Shown: one piece after another, positions 15,998 through 23,058 of the stretch | Layout of the letters: the number at the start of each line of letters is the position of its first letter | Position numbering within the stretch: the stretch's first letter is position 1 | Source: Acholeplasmatales bacterium | GTDB taxonomy: Bacteria; Bacillota_I; Bacilli_A; Acholeplasmatales; Anaeroplasmataceae | Direction: 5' to 3' | Length of the DNA stretch: 32,503 bases | Assembly (NCBI GenBank): GCA_900767915.1 | Contig: CAAGAX010000061.1 | Span: 1-32,503, forward strand | The notes under the pieces: model-generated | What the model saw: the letters and a program-made list of their open reading frames with translations, nothing else | What the model was told of the DNA's origin: nothing | Databases searched by the model: none | Program-made: the position numbers and the translations under genes

Positions 15998-16504
15998 ATG
16001 GATAAGAAATTAAAAAGATGGATGATTATAGGAATGCTTTTAGCTATATCTATCGTTGTTAGCTATTTAGAATCCTTTATTCCTATATTTATACCTGGAG
16101 TTAAATTAGGATTAGCAAATGCTATTATATTAATAATGCTTTATGAATTTAAATGGTATGAAGCTTTTATAGTTGATATATTAAGAATACTTGTTGTATC
16201 ATTTGTTAGAGGTACTTTTTTGACTCCAACTTTTTTAATGAGTATTACTGGTGGAATATTATCATATTTAATTATGCTGTTATTTTCTAGAATAAAGCTT
16301 TTTTCTTCAGTTGGAGTAAGTGTTTTAGGCTCATTAGCTCATGTTTCTGGACAAATTTTAATTGCTTCTATTTTAATAGATTCTATAGATATTTTTTATT
16401 ATTTACCATTTATAATGATATTATCACTTGGGACTGGTATTTTATCTGGCTTTGTTAGTAGAAGCTATTTAAAAAGAAGTATTACTAAAAGATATATTGA
16501 ATAA
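15998..16504 (+). CDS. Gx transporter family membrane protein (HepS component I-like)
   Basis: This 168-residue protein has five or six transmembrane segments and the family start K-x(n)-ESFIPIFIPGVKLGLANAIIL, including the conserved P-G-V-K-L-G-L-A-N block. Members are often annotated as heptaprenyl diphosphate synthase component I and resemble the S components of ECF transporters, so transport of a precursor is possible. A GAGGA site (15988-15992) fixes the start at 15998, one base after the previous stop. It is the last gene of the ten-gene run. Confidence 0.85.
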   Translation: MDKKLKRWMIIGMLLAISIVVSYLESFIPIFIPGVKLGLANAIILIMLYEFKWYEAFIVDILRILVVSFVRGTFLTPTFLMSITGGILSYLIMLLFSRIKLFSSVGVSVLGSLAHVSGQILIASILIDSIDIFYYLPFIMILSLGTGILSGFVSRSYLKRSITKRYIE

Positions 16505-16514
16505 TTTAAGAAAT

Positions 16515-16557
16515 AATACCTCTTAATTATAAGCTCTACTTTGGAGGTATTTTTTTA
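16515..16557 (+). terminator. Terminator of the M3-to-Gx operon
   Basis: AATACCTC (16515-16522) pairs with GAGGTATT (16544-16551) across a 21-base loop, followed by a T tract to 16556. Confidence 0.75.
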
Positions 16558-16691
16558 TGTTTGCTTATTTAAATTATTATAATAGCTTATTTTAAGATTA
16601 AATAATAGGTTTTTTAGATTTGAATATTTAAATATCCTTTTTATTTTTTCATATTATTTTTTTTGCTGCATATATTTATATTGGTGATTTT

Positions 16692-17918
16692 ATGGATTCC
16701 ATTATAGTAGAGCCTTCAACATTAAAAGGTAAGGTAAGAATTTCTGGTAGTAAAAATGCTAGCTTGCCTATAATATGTGCTGCATTACTTATTGATGAGG
16801 TATGTTTAATAGATGTACCAAAAATTAAGGATGTAGAAATATTATTAAATATTTTAGAAAAATTAAATTGTACTATTAAGCAGAAGCATAATCATTTATA
16901 TATAAATAGTCGTAATATAGCTTATATACCATTAACTATTGATAGTATATCATTGATTAGAGGATCATATTATTTAATACCAATAATGCTATATTTATTT
17001 AATAAATGTGAAATATCATATCCAGGAGGATGTGATTTTGATTCTAGACCAATTGATTTACATATAGAGCTATTTAAAAGCTTAGGGTATGATGTAGAAA
17101 TAAAGGATAACATTATTTTATTCACATTAAAGAAAAGAATTAAAAAGCTTAATTATTCTATTTCTAAGCTTAGTGTAGGAGCGAGCATTAATGCTATATT
17201 AGGTTCATTGACCTTTGATTATATTGTATTAGATGGATTAAATATTGAACCAGAGGGACGAGCATTAGTTGATTTTTTAAAAGGTATTGGATTTGATATT
17301 ATGCAAATAAAATCTAGGTGTATTTTTAAAAAATCTAGACCTAATACTTTAAAATATAATTATAGAATTATTCCAGATAGAATGGAAATGATGACTTATA
17401 TTGTAATGGGATTATTATGTGGAAAGGTTAAGATAACTAATATAGATTATAAGCAAATTAGATATCCACTTGATTTATTAATTAAGCATGGATATAAAAT
17501 TGATATTAATAAAAATGATATTATAGCTTATAAATCTAGAGGTGAAGCTTTTGATATTGAAACAAGTGAATTTCCTTTATTACCAACTGATATTCAGCCT
17601 ATATTAGGTGTATTATTATTATTTAGTAAAGGAAAAGGAGTAATAGAGGATAAAATATATCCTTCAAGAATCCAAATATATAAGGAATTAAATAAGGTAG
17701 CTAATTTAAATATTATTGGTAATAAGGTATATTATATAGGTAGTGATTATTTAGCTACTACAACAGTTAAAGCTAGTGATTTAAGAAATGCAGCTGGTTT
17801 ATTTATATATTCATTAAAATCAGGTGGAATTATTTTGAATTATAAGCTGGTTGAAAGAGGATATGAAAAATTTTATGAAAAAATTAAAATATTAGGAGCT
17901 AAAATCACTAAAAAATAA
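16692..17918 (+). CDS. murA: UDP-N-acetylglucosamine 1-carboxyvinyltransferase (MurA), divergent
   Basis: This 408-residue cytoplasmic enzyme transfers enolpyruvate from PEP to UDP-GlcNAc, the first committed step of peptidoglycan synthesis. Key residues are in place: Lys21-Asn22 (GSKNASLP), Arg90, the PEP-attacking Cys114 and Arg119 in GGCDFDSRPIDLH, and the catalytic Asp in LLPTDIQP. It is shorter than usual (about 417-435), and the loop after the Cys reads D-F-D-S in place of the common A-I-G-x. It may be a second paralogue. It stands alone, 190 bp after the previous gene, with only a weak GGTGAT site. Confidence 0.9.
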   Translation: MDSIIVEPSTLKGKVRISGSKNASLPIICAALLIDEVCLIDVPKIKDVEILLNILEKLNCTIKQKHNHLYINSRNIAYIPLTIDSISLIRGSYYLIPIMLYLFNKCEISYPGGCDFDSRPIDLHIELFKSLGYDVEIKDNIILFTLKKRIKKLNYSISKLSVGASINAILGSLTFDYIVLDGLNIEPEGRALVDFLKGIGFDIMQIKSRCIFKKSRPNTLKYNYRIIPDRMEMMTYIVMGLLCGKVKITNIDYKQIRYPLDLLIKHGYKIDINKNDIIAYKSRGEAFDIETSEFPLLPTDIQPILGVLLLFSKGKGVIEDKIYPSRIQIYKELNKVANLNIIGNKVYYIGSDYLATTTVKASDLRNAAGLFIYSLKSGGIILNYKLVERGYEKFYEKIKILGAKITKK

Positions 17919-17935
17919 AAAAAATAAAAAAGGTA

Positions 17936-17964
17936 TTGTCAAAATATAATTAGTATGTTAAAAT
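17936..17964 (+). promoter_or_regulatory. Promoter of rpmE
   Basis: TTGTCA (17936-17941) and TAAAAT (17959-17964) with a 17-bp spacer. The transcript would start near 17971 and carry a leader of about 46 nt. Confidence 0.7.
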
Positions 17965-17978
17965 AATTTGTAAACTTT

Positions 17979-18004
17979 CTATGACTCGGTCATGGCGGAA
18001 GGAG
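17979..18004 (+). promoter_or_regulatory. rpmE leader hairpin, candidate L31 autoregulatory site
   Basis: ATGAC (17981-17985), loop TCG, GTCAT (17989-17993) is followed by GGCGGAAGGAG, which includes the ribosome binding site. The AAGGAG (17999-18004) is 12 bases from the ATG, longer than usual. Leaders of this kind, next to the ribosome binding site of r-protein genes, often bind the encoded protein. L31 leaders are known in several bacterial groups; whether this one belongs to such a family is unverified. Confidence 0.45.
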
Positions 18005-18016
18005 TGTAATGTAGAC

Positions 18017-18223
18017 ATGAAAAGCGGAATTCATCCAAATTATAAGACAATTACTGTAACTTGTACTACATGCGGTAGCACATTTGAATCTGGTTCTGTA
18101 TTAGACGAGATTCGTGTTGATACTTGTTCAAATTGTCATCCATTCTTTACTGGTAAGCAAGTATTTACTCAGGCAGATGGACGCGTTGAAAAGTTCAATA
18201 AGCGCTACGGCTTAAAGAAGTAA
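18017..18223 (+). CDS. rpmE: 50S ribosomal protein L31 (zinc-binding type)
   Basis: This 68-residue protein of the large subunit bridges the 50S and 30S particles. It begins MKSGIHPNY as usual and carries two Cys pairs, TCTTCGS and TCSNCHPF, so it is the zinc-containing (C+) form, followed by FTGKQ and the basic tail. A longer frame from 17981 is rejected because it runs through the leader hairpin. It is followed by its own terminator and then tdk, the same order as in Bacillus. Confidence 0.97.
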   Translation: MKSGIHPNYKTITVTCTTCGSTFESGSVLDEIRVDTCSNCHPFFTGKQVFTQADGRVEKFNKRYGLKK

Positions 18224-18236
18224 TAATAGTTATATT

Positions 18237-18262
18237 AAAAGCCCTTTTGGGCTTTTTTTTTT
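18237..18262 (+). terminator. Terminator of rpmE
   Basis: AAAAGCCC (18237-18244), TTTT loop, GGGCTTTT (18249-18256), then a T run to 18262. Confidence 0.95.
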
Positions 18263-18272
18263 CTTCTTACTA

Positions 18273-18281
18273 TGCTATAAT
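18273..18281 (+). promoter_or_regulatory. Extended -10 promoter of tdk
   Basis: TGC-TATAAT (-10 at 18276-18281) lies just after the rpmE terminator, whose T tract occupies the -35 position. This is an extended -10 promoter without a proper -35. Confidence 0.55.
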
Positions 18282-18316
18282 TCGATATGTACTATAAAAA
18301 ATCGAGGAGAATTGTA

Positions 18317-18907
18317 ATGCAATATAATGTTGGGAAAAAAGGCTGGGTTGAAGTTATTACTGGTCCTATGTTTGCTGGAAAAACAGAAGAATTAATTAGA
18401 AGAGTTAAAAGAATGGAATATGCTCATAAGAATTATGTAATATTTAAGCCAGCGATTGATAATAGATATTCAGAATGTGAAATTGTGAGTCATAATAAAA
18501 AAGCACTTCACGCTATTAATATTTCTCATGGTAGTGATATTAGAAGACATTTAAAGGAAAATACTCAAGCTATAGTTATTGATGAGGTTCAATTTTTTGA
18601 TAATAGTATGCTTAAGTATGTAATGGAATTTGCAGAAGAGGGCTATAGAGTAATTTGTGCAGGATTAGATACTGATTTTAGAGGAGAACCATTTGGTGTT
18701 ATTGGACAAATTATGGCTGTAGCAGAGAGTATTACTAAGCTTACTGCAATTTGTAGTGTTTGCGGAGAGGATGCAACAAGAACACAAAGAATTATTGATG
18801 GAAAGCCTGCATATTATAATGATCCAACTATTTTAGTTGGCGCAAATGATTCATATGAGGCAAGATGTAGAAGCTGTCATATAGTTTTATTTGATAATGA
18901 AAAGTGA
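18317..18907 (+). CDS. tdk: Thymidine kinase
   Basis: This 196-residue type II (TK1-like) enzyme phosphorylates thymidine to dTMP in the salvage pathway. It has the P-loop GPMFAGKT (16-23), the Walker B-like IDEVQFF (88-94), and the zinc-binding lasso CSVCGEDATRTQR with a second pair, CRSCH, near the C-terminus. The GAGGAG site (18304-18309) selects the ATG at 18317 over an earlier ATG at 18287. The end overlaps tadA by 11 bp. Confidence 0.97.
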   Translation: MQYNVGKKGWVEVITGPMFAGKTEELIRRVKRMEYAHKNYVIFKPAIDNRYSECEIVSHNKKALHAINISHGSDIRRHLKENTQAIVIDEVQFFDNSMLKYVMEFAEEGYRVICAGLDTDFRGEPFGVIGQIMAVAESITKLTAICSVCGEDATRTQRIIDGKPAYYNDPTILVGANDSYEARCRSCHIVLFDNEK

Positions 18908-19364
18908 TGTTTACTATATTAAAGAGGCTTTAAAGGAGGCTCATAAGGCTTATTTAATTGATGAGGTACCTGTTGGCTGTGTAATTGTAAAGGATGATAA
19001 AATTATAGCTAGAGGCTATAATAAAAGGGAAAAATTAGAATCTCCTTTAGCTCATGCAGAAATTATTGCGATAAAAAAGGCTTCTTTAAAATTGAATTCA
19101 TGGAGACTTGATGATTGTGTAATGTATATAACACTTGAGCCTTGTGTTATGTGTGGTGGTGCGATTATTCAGGCTAGAATTCCTAAGGTTGTGTATGGAG
19201 CATATGATTATCGCTTTGGGGTTCATAAGAGTAAGTTTAATTTATTTGATATTAGCTTTAATCATACTGTTCTGATTAATGGTGGAGTATTAGAAGAGGA
19301 ATGCTCTAAATTAATAAGTGATTTTTTTAAGGAACTTAGAAATAAAAAACTTGAAAATAAATAA
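18897..19364 (+). CDS. tadA: tRNA-specific adenosine deaminase TadA
   Basis: This 155-residue zinc enzyme converts the wobble adenosine of tRNA-Arg(ACG) to inosine. The zinc and proton-shuttle motifs HAE (53-55) and PCVMC (82-86, Cys83 and Cys86) are intact. The ATG at 18897 is preferred to a TTG at 18891; the 5' end overlaps tdk. The SRP RNA gene follows directly, as in many Bacilli. Confidence 0.95.
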   Translation: MKSDVYYIKEALKEAHKAYLIDEVPVGCVIVKDDKIIARGYNKREKLESPLAHAEIIAIKKASLKLNSWRLDDCVMYITLEPCVMCGGAIIQARIPKVVYGAYDYRFGVHKSKFNLFDISFNHTVLINGGVLEEECSKLISDFFKELRNKKLENK

Positions 19365-19383
19365 TGGTTATGTTAGAATACAT

Positions 19384-19473
19384 ATTGTCCTCAATCAAGC
19401 ATTGGTGGTGAACCAGGTCAGGATCGGAAGGTAGCAGCCTTAAGCTTATTGGTGTTGTGGTTGGGGCGCTTTA
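19384..19473 (+). ncRNA. ffs: Signal recognition particle RNA (small bacterial type)
   Basis: The conserved domain IV hairpin is unmistakable: GGTGAACCAGGTCAGGATCG followed by GAAGGTAGCAGCC, including the GGAAG-type tetraloop region and the AGCAGCC internal loop that bind Ffh. Outer pairing joins CCTCAATC (19389-19396) with GGTTGGGG (19459-19466). The Alu domain is absent, so it is the short 4.5S-like form. Ends are estimated to within several bases. A terminator follows. Confidence 0.93.
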
Positions 19474-19485
19474 ATGTAAATTATT

Positions 19486-19517
19486 AGCTTTCTTTTAATA
19501 TTAAGAAAGCTTTTTTT
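19486..19517 (+). terminator. Terminator of tdk-tadA-ffs
   Basis: AGCTTTCTT (19486-19494), an 8-base loop, AAGAAAGCT (19503-19511), then T7. Confidence 0.92.
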
Positions 19518-19522
19518 ATTAA

Positions 19523-19547
19523 TGAAAAAATCCCTGAAAAGGGATTT
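19523..19547 (-). terminator. Terminator of the aminopeptidase P gene
   Basis: On the minus strand AAATCCC, a TTTTCA loop and GGGATTT are followed by a T run (the plus-strand A run at 19525-19530). Confidence 0.85.
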
Positions 19548-19557
19548 TAAAGAGGTA

Positions 19558-21339
19558 CTATATTGATTTTGTATATTTTTTTAGCCAAAGCGCTTCATTT
19601 TTATCTAGTAAAGGTGAAATTTCATTATAAACCTGCTTATGATAATTATTTAACCAAAGCTTTTCATCGGCATTAAGTAATGATTGATCTATTGCATCTA
19701 AGTCAATTGGAACAAGTGTTAATGTTTCGAAGCCTAAAAATTTACCAAATTCAGATTCACCCTTCTTAACACATAGCATTTCATTTTCTATTCTAATTCC
19801 ATATTTATTTTCAAGATAAATACCAGGTTCATTTGAAGTAATCATTCCTGGAATAAAAGGATGTGAATCATTTCTTTCTGGAACTATTTTATATCTAAAT
19901 CCGTTTGGCGCTTCATGTACTGAAAGAATATGTCCAACGCCATGGCCTGTTCCGCATTTATAATCTATTAATAATTTCCAAATTGGACCTCTTGCTAATA
20001 TATCAAGATTCATTCCATTGCATCCTTCTAAAAATATTGCTTGTGATAAGGCAATAACAGATTTTAAAACTGTTGTAAAATGTAATTTCATTTGATTTGA
20101 TATTTCTCCAAGAGCGAATGTTCTAGTAATATCAGTTGTACCATCTAAATAGTGTCCTCCGCTATCAATTAGTAATAGACCAGGTTGATTAATTTGAACA
20201 TTAGATTCTTCAGTAGCAGAATAATGCATCATAGCGGCATGTTCATTAAAGGCACAAATTGTATTAAAAGAAATATCAATAAAGCCTTTTTGTTCTTTTC
20301 TTAGCTTTTCTAGATATTCAGTAATTGATATTTCTGACATTTCTGTTTTTCCAAAATTATTTTTTAAATAATACATTAATTTTGTTACAGCTACTGCATC
20401 CTTAATATGAGCATTTTTAGTATTAGCTATTTCAGTAGGATTTTTTATAGCCTTCATTAGTAATGTAATATCCTCATGATTAATAATTGTATTATTAGCT
20501 TCTATAGAAGAATATATTTGATAATTAGCTTTATTTAAATTCAATAGTATTTTTCTTGATTTTATAGATTTTAATGTTTCATATATTGAATCATAATCTC
20601 TAACTATTATCTCATTTTTTTGTAAATATTTATCGACTGTTGGTTCGATTTTAGAATTGTCAACATATAAATATGTATGTTCAAGAGTTATTATTGTAAA
20701 TGCTAAAAAAACAGGAGTATGTAATACATCATTCCCTCTTAGATTATAAAGCCATGCTTGATCCTCAAGAGAAGAAATTATATATGTATTACAATCAAGA
20801 TTTTCCATTTCCTTTTTTATATCATTAAGCTTTTCTTGGTATGATTTACCTATTAAGTGTTCTGATAATTGATATAAAACTGAAAATGGCATCTTAGGCC
20901 TATCAGTCCATATTTCATCTATTGTTTTTGAATCTATTATAATATTAGCATTATTTCCTAACTTTTTATTTAGATTTAATACAAATGCTGCGGATAAGGT
21001 CCTACCATCTATTGCGATATTTTTCTTTTCATCTTTAGTAATTGATTCAAGATATTCTATTATTGTAGGAGTATTTTCCTGTCCCATTTTCATTAGGACA
21101 ATATTACTATTAGATAATTCCTTTTCAGCTTGAATAAAGTATCTACCATCTGTCCATAAATATCCTTTTTCTTTAGTTACTAAAAGTGTACCAGCACTAC
21201 CTGTAAATCCTGAAAAATATTGTCTTGTTTTAAAATATTCACTGATATATTCACTACCATGATAATCTGAGGTTGGGATAATGAATACATCATAATTCTT
21301 TTCGTTCATTTTGTTTTGTAAGTTTTGTAAGCTTTCCAT
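19558..21339 (-). CDS. pepP: Xaa-Pro aminopeptidase (aminopeptidase P, M24 family)
   Basis: This 593-residue three-domain enzyme removes the N-terminal residue before proline. Its length fits the eukaryote-like long form of aminopeptidase P. The first creatinase-like domain contains FSGFTGSAGTL and WTDGRYF. The C-terminal pita-bread domain carries all metal ligands: Asp392 and Asp403 (DSGGHYLDGTTDITRT), His466 (GTGHGVGH), Glu504 (SNEPGIY) and Glu518 (RIENE). The preferred start is the ATG at 21339, five codons inside a longer frame, behind a GGTGAT site. It diverges from cvpA. Confidence 0.95.
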   Translation of the reverse strand: MESLQNLQNKMNEKNYDVFIIPTSDYHGSEYISEYFKTRQYFSGFTGSAGTLLVTKEKGYLWTDGRYFIQAEKELSNSNIVLMKMGQENTPTIIEYLESITKDEKKNIAIDGRTLSAAFVLNLNKKLGNNANIIIDSKTIDEIWTDRPKMPFSVLYQLSEHLIGKSYQEKLNDIKKEMENLDCNTYIISSLEDQAWLYNLRGNDVLHTPVFLAFTIITLEHTYLYVDNSKIEPTVDKYLQKNEIIVRDYDSIYETLKSIKSRKILLNLNKANYQIYSSIEANNTIINHEDITLLMKAIKNPTEIANTKNAHIKDAVAVTKLMYYLKNNFGKTEMSEISITEYLEKLRKEQKGFIDISFNTICAFNEHAAMMHYSATEESNVQINQPGLLLIDSGGHYLDGTTDITRTFALGEISNQMKLHFTTVLKSVIALSQAIFLEGCNGMNLDILARGPIWKLLIDYKCGTGHGVGHILSVHEAPNGFRYKIVPERNDSHPFIPGMITSNEPGIYLENKYGIRIENEMLCVKKGESEFGKFLGFETLTLVPIDLDAIDQSLLNADEKLWLNNYHKQVYNEISPLLDKNEALWLKKYTKSI

Positions 21340-21358
21340 AATTAATATCACCATAACT

Positions 21359-21387
21359 ATTATACACTAATTTATAAAAAAACAATT
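21359..21387 (-). promoter_or_regulatory. Promoter of the aminopeptidase P gene
   Basis: Read on the minus strand, TATAAT (21364-21359) is preceded by GTG, and AATTGT lies 17 bp upstream (21387-21382). The -35 falls inside a palindrome shared with the divergent cvpA promoter. Confidence 0.55.
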
Positions 21388-21397
21388 TATAAATTGT
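21382..21397. promoter_or_regulatory. 16-bp palindrome shared by divergent promoters
   Basis: ACAATTTATAAATTGT is perfectly self-complementary and overlaps the -35 regions of both the pepP and cvpA promoters. It is a candidate operator for common control, though a chance palindrome is possible in such AT-rich DNA. Confidence 0.4.
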
Positions 21398-21422
21398 ATA
21401 TTTAATCTAAAGTGTGTATAAT
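21394..21422 (+). promoter_or_regulatory. Promoter of cvpA
   Basis: TTGTAT (21394-21399) and TATAAT (21417-21422) with a 17-bp spacer and a GTG before the -10. Confidence 0.65.
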
Positions 21423-21446
21423 AATTACAGTAGAGGTGGTGAGGTT

Positions 21447-22172
21447 ATGGAAGTAGTAAGTATATTAGATATAATCCTTATTATTGGAGCTATTATTACA
21501 ATAATATTTGGCTTTAAAAAAGGATTTATGAAAAAGTTTTTATCATTTTTTGGAATTCTTATTATATTAATTTTCAGTATAATGTTTGCTGGACAGTTAT
21601 CTTTAATGCTATCTACAAGTAATGCCTTTGGAATTCATGATAATATATATAATGGATTGTATTCTAATTTAAGTGCAAATATGGCAAGCTATCCTGAAGA
21701 TGCAACAGTTAAAACAATTATTGAGCAAGGCTTAAATCTTAAATTTATGTCAGGCATTATTAGTAATATGATTGGAGTACCTAGTGATACATCATTATCT
21801 GAGGTTATAGTTTTTATCGCGACTAATTTAACTAATATTTGCATGAATGTTATAGCCTTTGGAATGTTATTTGTTGGCTTATTGATTTTATTATTAATAT
21901 TAAAGATAATTGCCAATGTACTTAGAAATAATAACTTTATTAAATTTGTTGATGGCATTTTAGGTGTTGCGTTATCATTAATTATTTATATAGCAATTGT
22001 AGCTGGATTATTTGCTTTATTAAAGGTATTTATGAATCAAGATTGGTTTACAATTAAGGAATGGTTCGCTACTGATATGCATTTAAACGATGATGCTTTT
22101 AGAATTTCAAAAGCTTTATATCAAAATAATATATTTATAAATATTATTTCAGTCTTTGTACCTATAAAATAG
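21447..22172 (+). CDS. cvpA: CvpA family membrane protein
   Basis: This 241-residue protein has four or five transmembrane helices. The N-terminus, ILDIILIIGAIITIIFGFKKGFMKKFLSFFG with its G-x-x-x-G-F turn, is characteristic of CvpA, and a later helix pair holds FVDGILGVALSL, the conserved D-x-x-x-G motif. CvpA proteins are linked to colicin V production in E. coli and to envelope stress or biofilm traits; the molecular function is unclear. The GAGGTGGTGAGG stretch (21433-21444) selects the ATG at 21447. Confidence 0.85.
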   Translation: MEVVSILDIILIIGAIITIIFGFKKGFMKKFLSFFGILIILIFSIMFAGQLSLMLSTSNAFGIHDNIYNGLYSNLSANMASYPEDATVKTIIEQGLNLKFMSGIISNMIGVPSDTSLSEVIVFIATNLTNICMNVIAFGMLFVGLLILLLILKIIANVLRNNNFIKFVDGILGVALSLIIYIAIVAGLFALLKVFMNQDWFTIKEWFATDMHLNDDAFRISKALYQNNIFINIISVFVPIK

Positions 22173-22201
22173 TGGAGAGTATATCTTTCCACTTTTTTTT
22201 T
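22171..22201 (+). terminator. Terminator of cvpA
   Basis: AGTGGA (22171-22176) pairs with TCCACT (22188-22193) over an 11-base loop, with a T run to 22201. The first base lies within the cvpA stop codon. Confidence 0.85.
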
Positions 22202-22212
22202 AGGAAATAATA

Positions 22213-22221
22213 TGATATAAT
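22213..22221 (+). promoter_or_regulatory. Extended -10 promoter very close to the next start codon
   Basis: TGA-TATAAT (-10 at 22216-22221) predicts transcription from about 22228, leaving only about 10 nt before the ATG at 22238. There is no -35 apart from the terminator T tract. Confidence 0.55.
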
Positions 22222-22237
22222 TCTCTTGTATTTTTTA

Positions 22238-23041
22238 ATGAAAGGACCTCGTATTGAGTGTAATGGTGATTTTGTGAAGATTAATCCTAAGCTATATGAT
22301 GTAGCTGAATCAGTTGAACCATTCGAAGTACAAGAATGGGAAGGCCATAAAATTGAGTTATATTTTATGAACGATTTTACTGGTGTACAAGAAGAATTTT
22401 TAAATAAGGGACAGTTTGCAGCATGGGCATCAGTTGATGGCCAAAATTATAGATTGTTTTTTGAAAAGGGATATTATAATACTGTTCATGATCTATATAC
22501 TCAACCAATTAATAAAATTTGGGTTGAATTTTGGGATAAGACAGATGTAATTAGTAAAAGATTTACGACATATTTTACTTATCCATTAATGGGTATAGCT
22601 ATTGTTATCGTTATATTAGCTTTAATTTTACAATCAAAGGTTGCTTGGTTTAGCTGGGTTGCTATTGGTGTATTATTAGCTTTATTTGTTGCCATGCTTA
22701 TTGTTAATACAATTACAAGAAAGAAAATTACAGCTGAGAATGTTAAGAGTCGTGATTTAATTATTAAACTTTTAGGTGAGAAAGAATTTGATGCTCTTAT
22801 TGATAAGCAAAAGTCATATATGGATCAATATTTTGATAATTTATATGCTGATGAAGATAAAGAAGAATCAGATGCTGAAAATTCTAAAGAAAATGATGAA
22901 ATAGCTTTAGAAGATGATACTAAAACTACTGAAGCTATAGAAGCTCCTATAAAGGAAGAAAATAATGATACTACTTCTAGTAATGATGAAGGTAGTGAAG
23001 ATGTAAATGTAGAAGAGAAAAAAGACTCTTCAAATGAATAA
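22238..23041 (+). CDS. Unknown membrane protein with acidic C-terminal tail
   Basis: I do not recognise this 267-residue protein. Residues 1-115 look like a soluble N-terminal domain rich in aromatic residues (QEWEGHKIELYFMNDF, YYNTVHDLYTQPINKIWVEFW). Two transmembrane helices follow (about 118-135 and 140-160), then a charged region and a long Glu/Asp/Asn/Ser-rich tail (about 205-267) that is probably disordered. No Shine-Dalgarno site precedes the ATG at 22238, and the likely promoter is only 16 bases upstream, so translation from a near-leaderless message is suggested. It ends 17 bp before transketolase and is probably co-transcribed with it. Confidence 0.75.
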   Translation: MKGPRIECNGDFVKINPKLYDVAESVEPFEVQEWEGHKIELYFMNDFTGVQEEFLNKGQFAAWASVDGQNYRLFFEKGYYNTVHDLYTQPINKIWVEFWDKTDVISKRFTTYFTYPLMGIAIVIVILALILQSKVAWFSWVAIGVLLALFVAMLIVNTITRKKITAENVKSRDLIIKLLGEKEFDALIDKQKSYMDQYFDNLYADEDKEESDAENSKENDEIALEDDTKTTEAIEAPIKEENNDTTSSNDEGSEDVNVEEKKDSSNE

Positions 23042-23058
23042 AAATAATGGAGAAAGTT

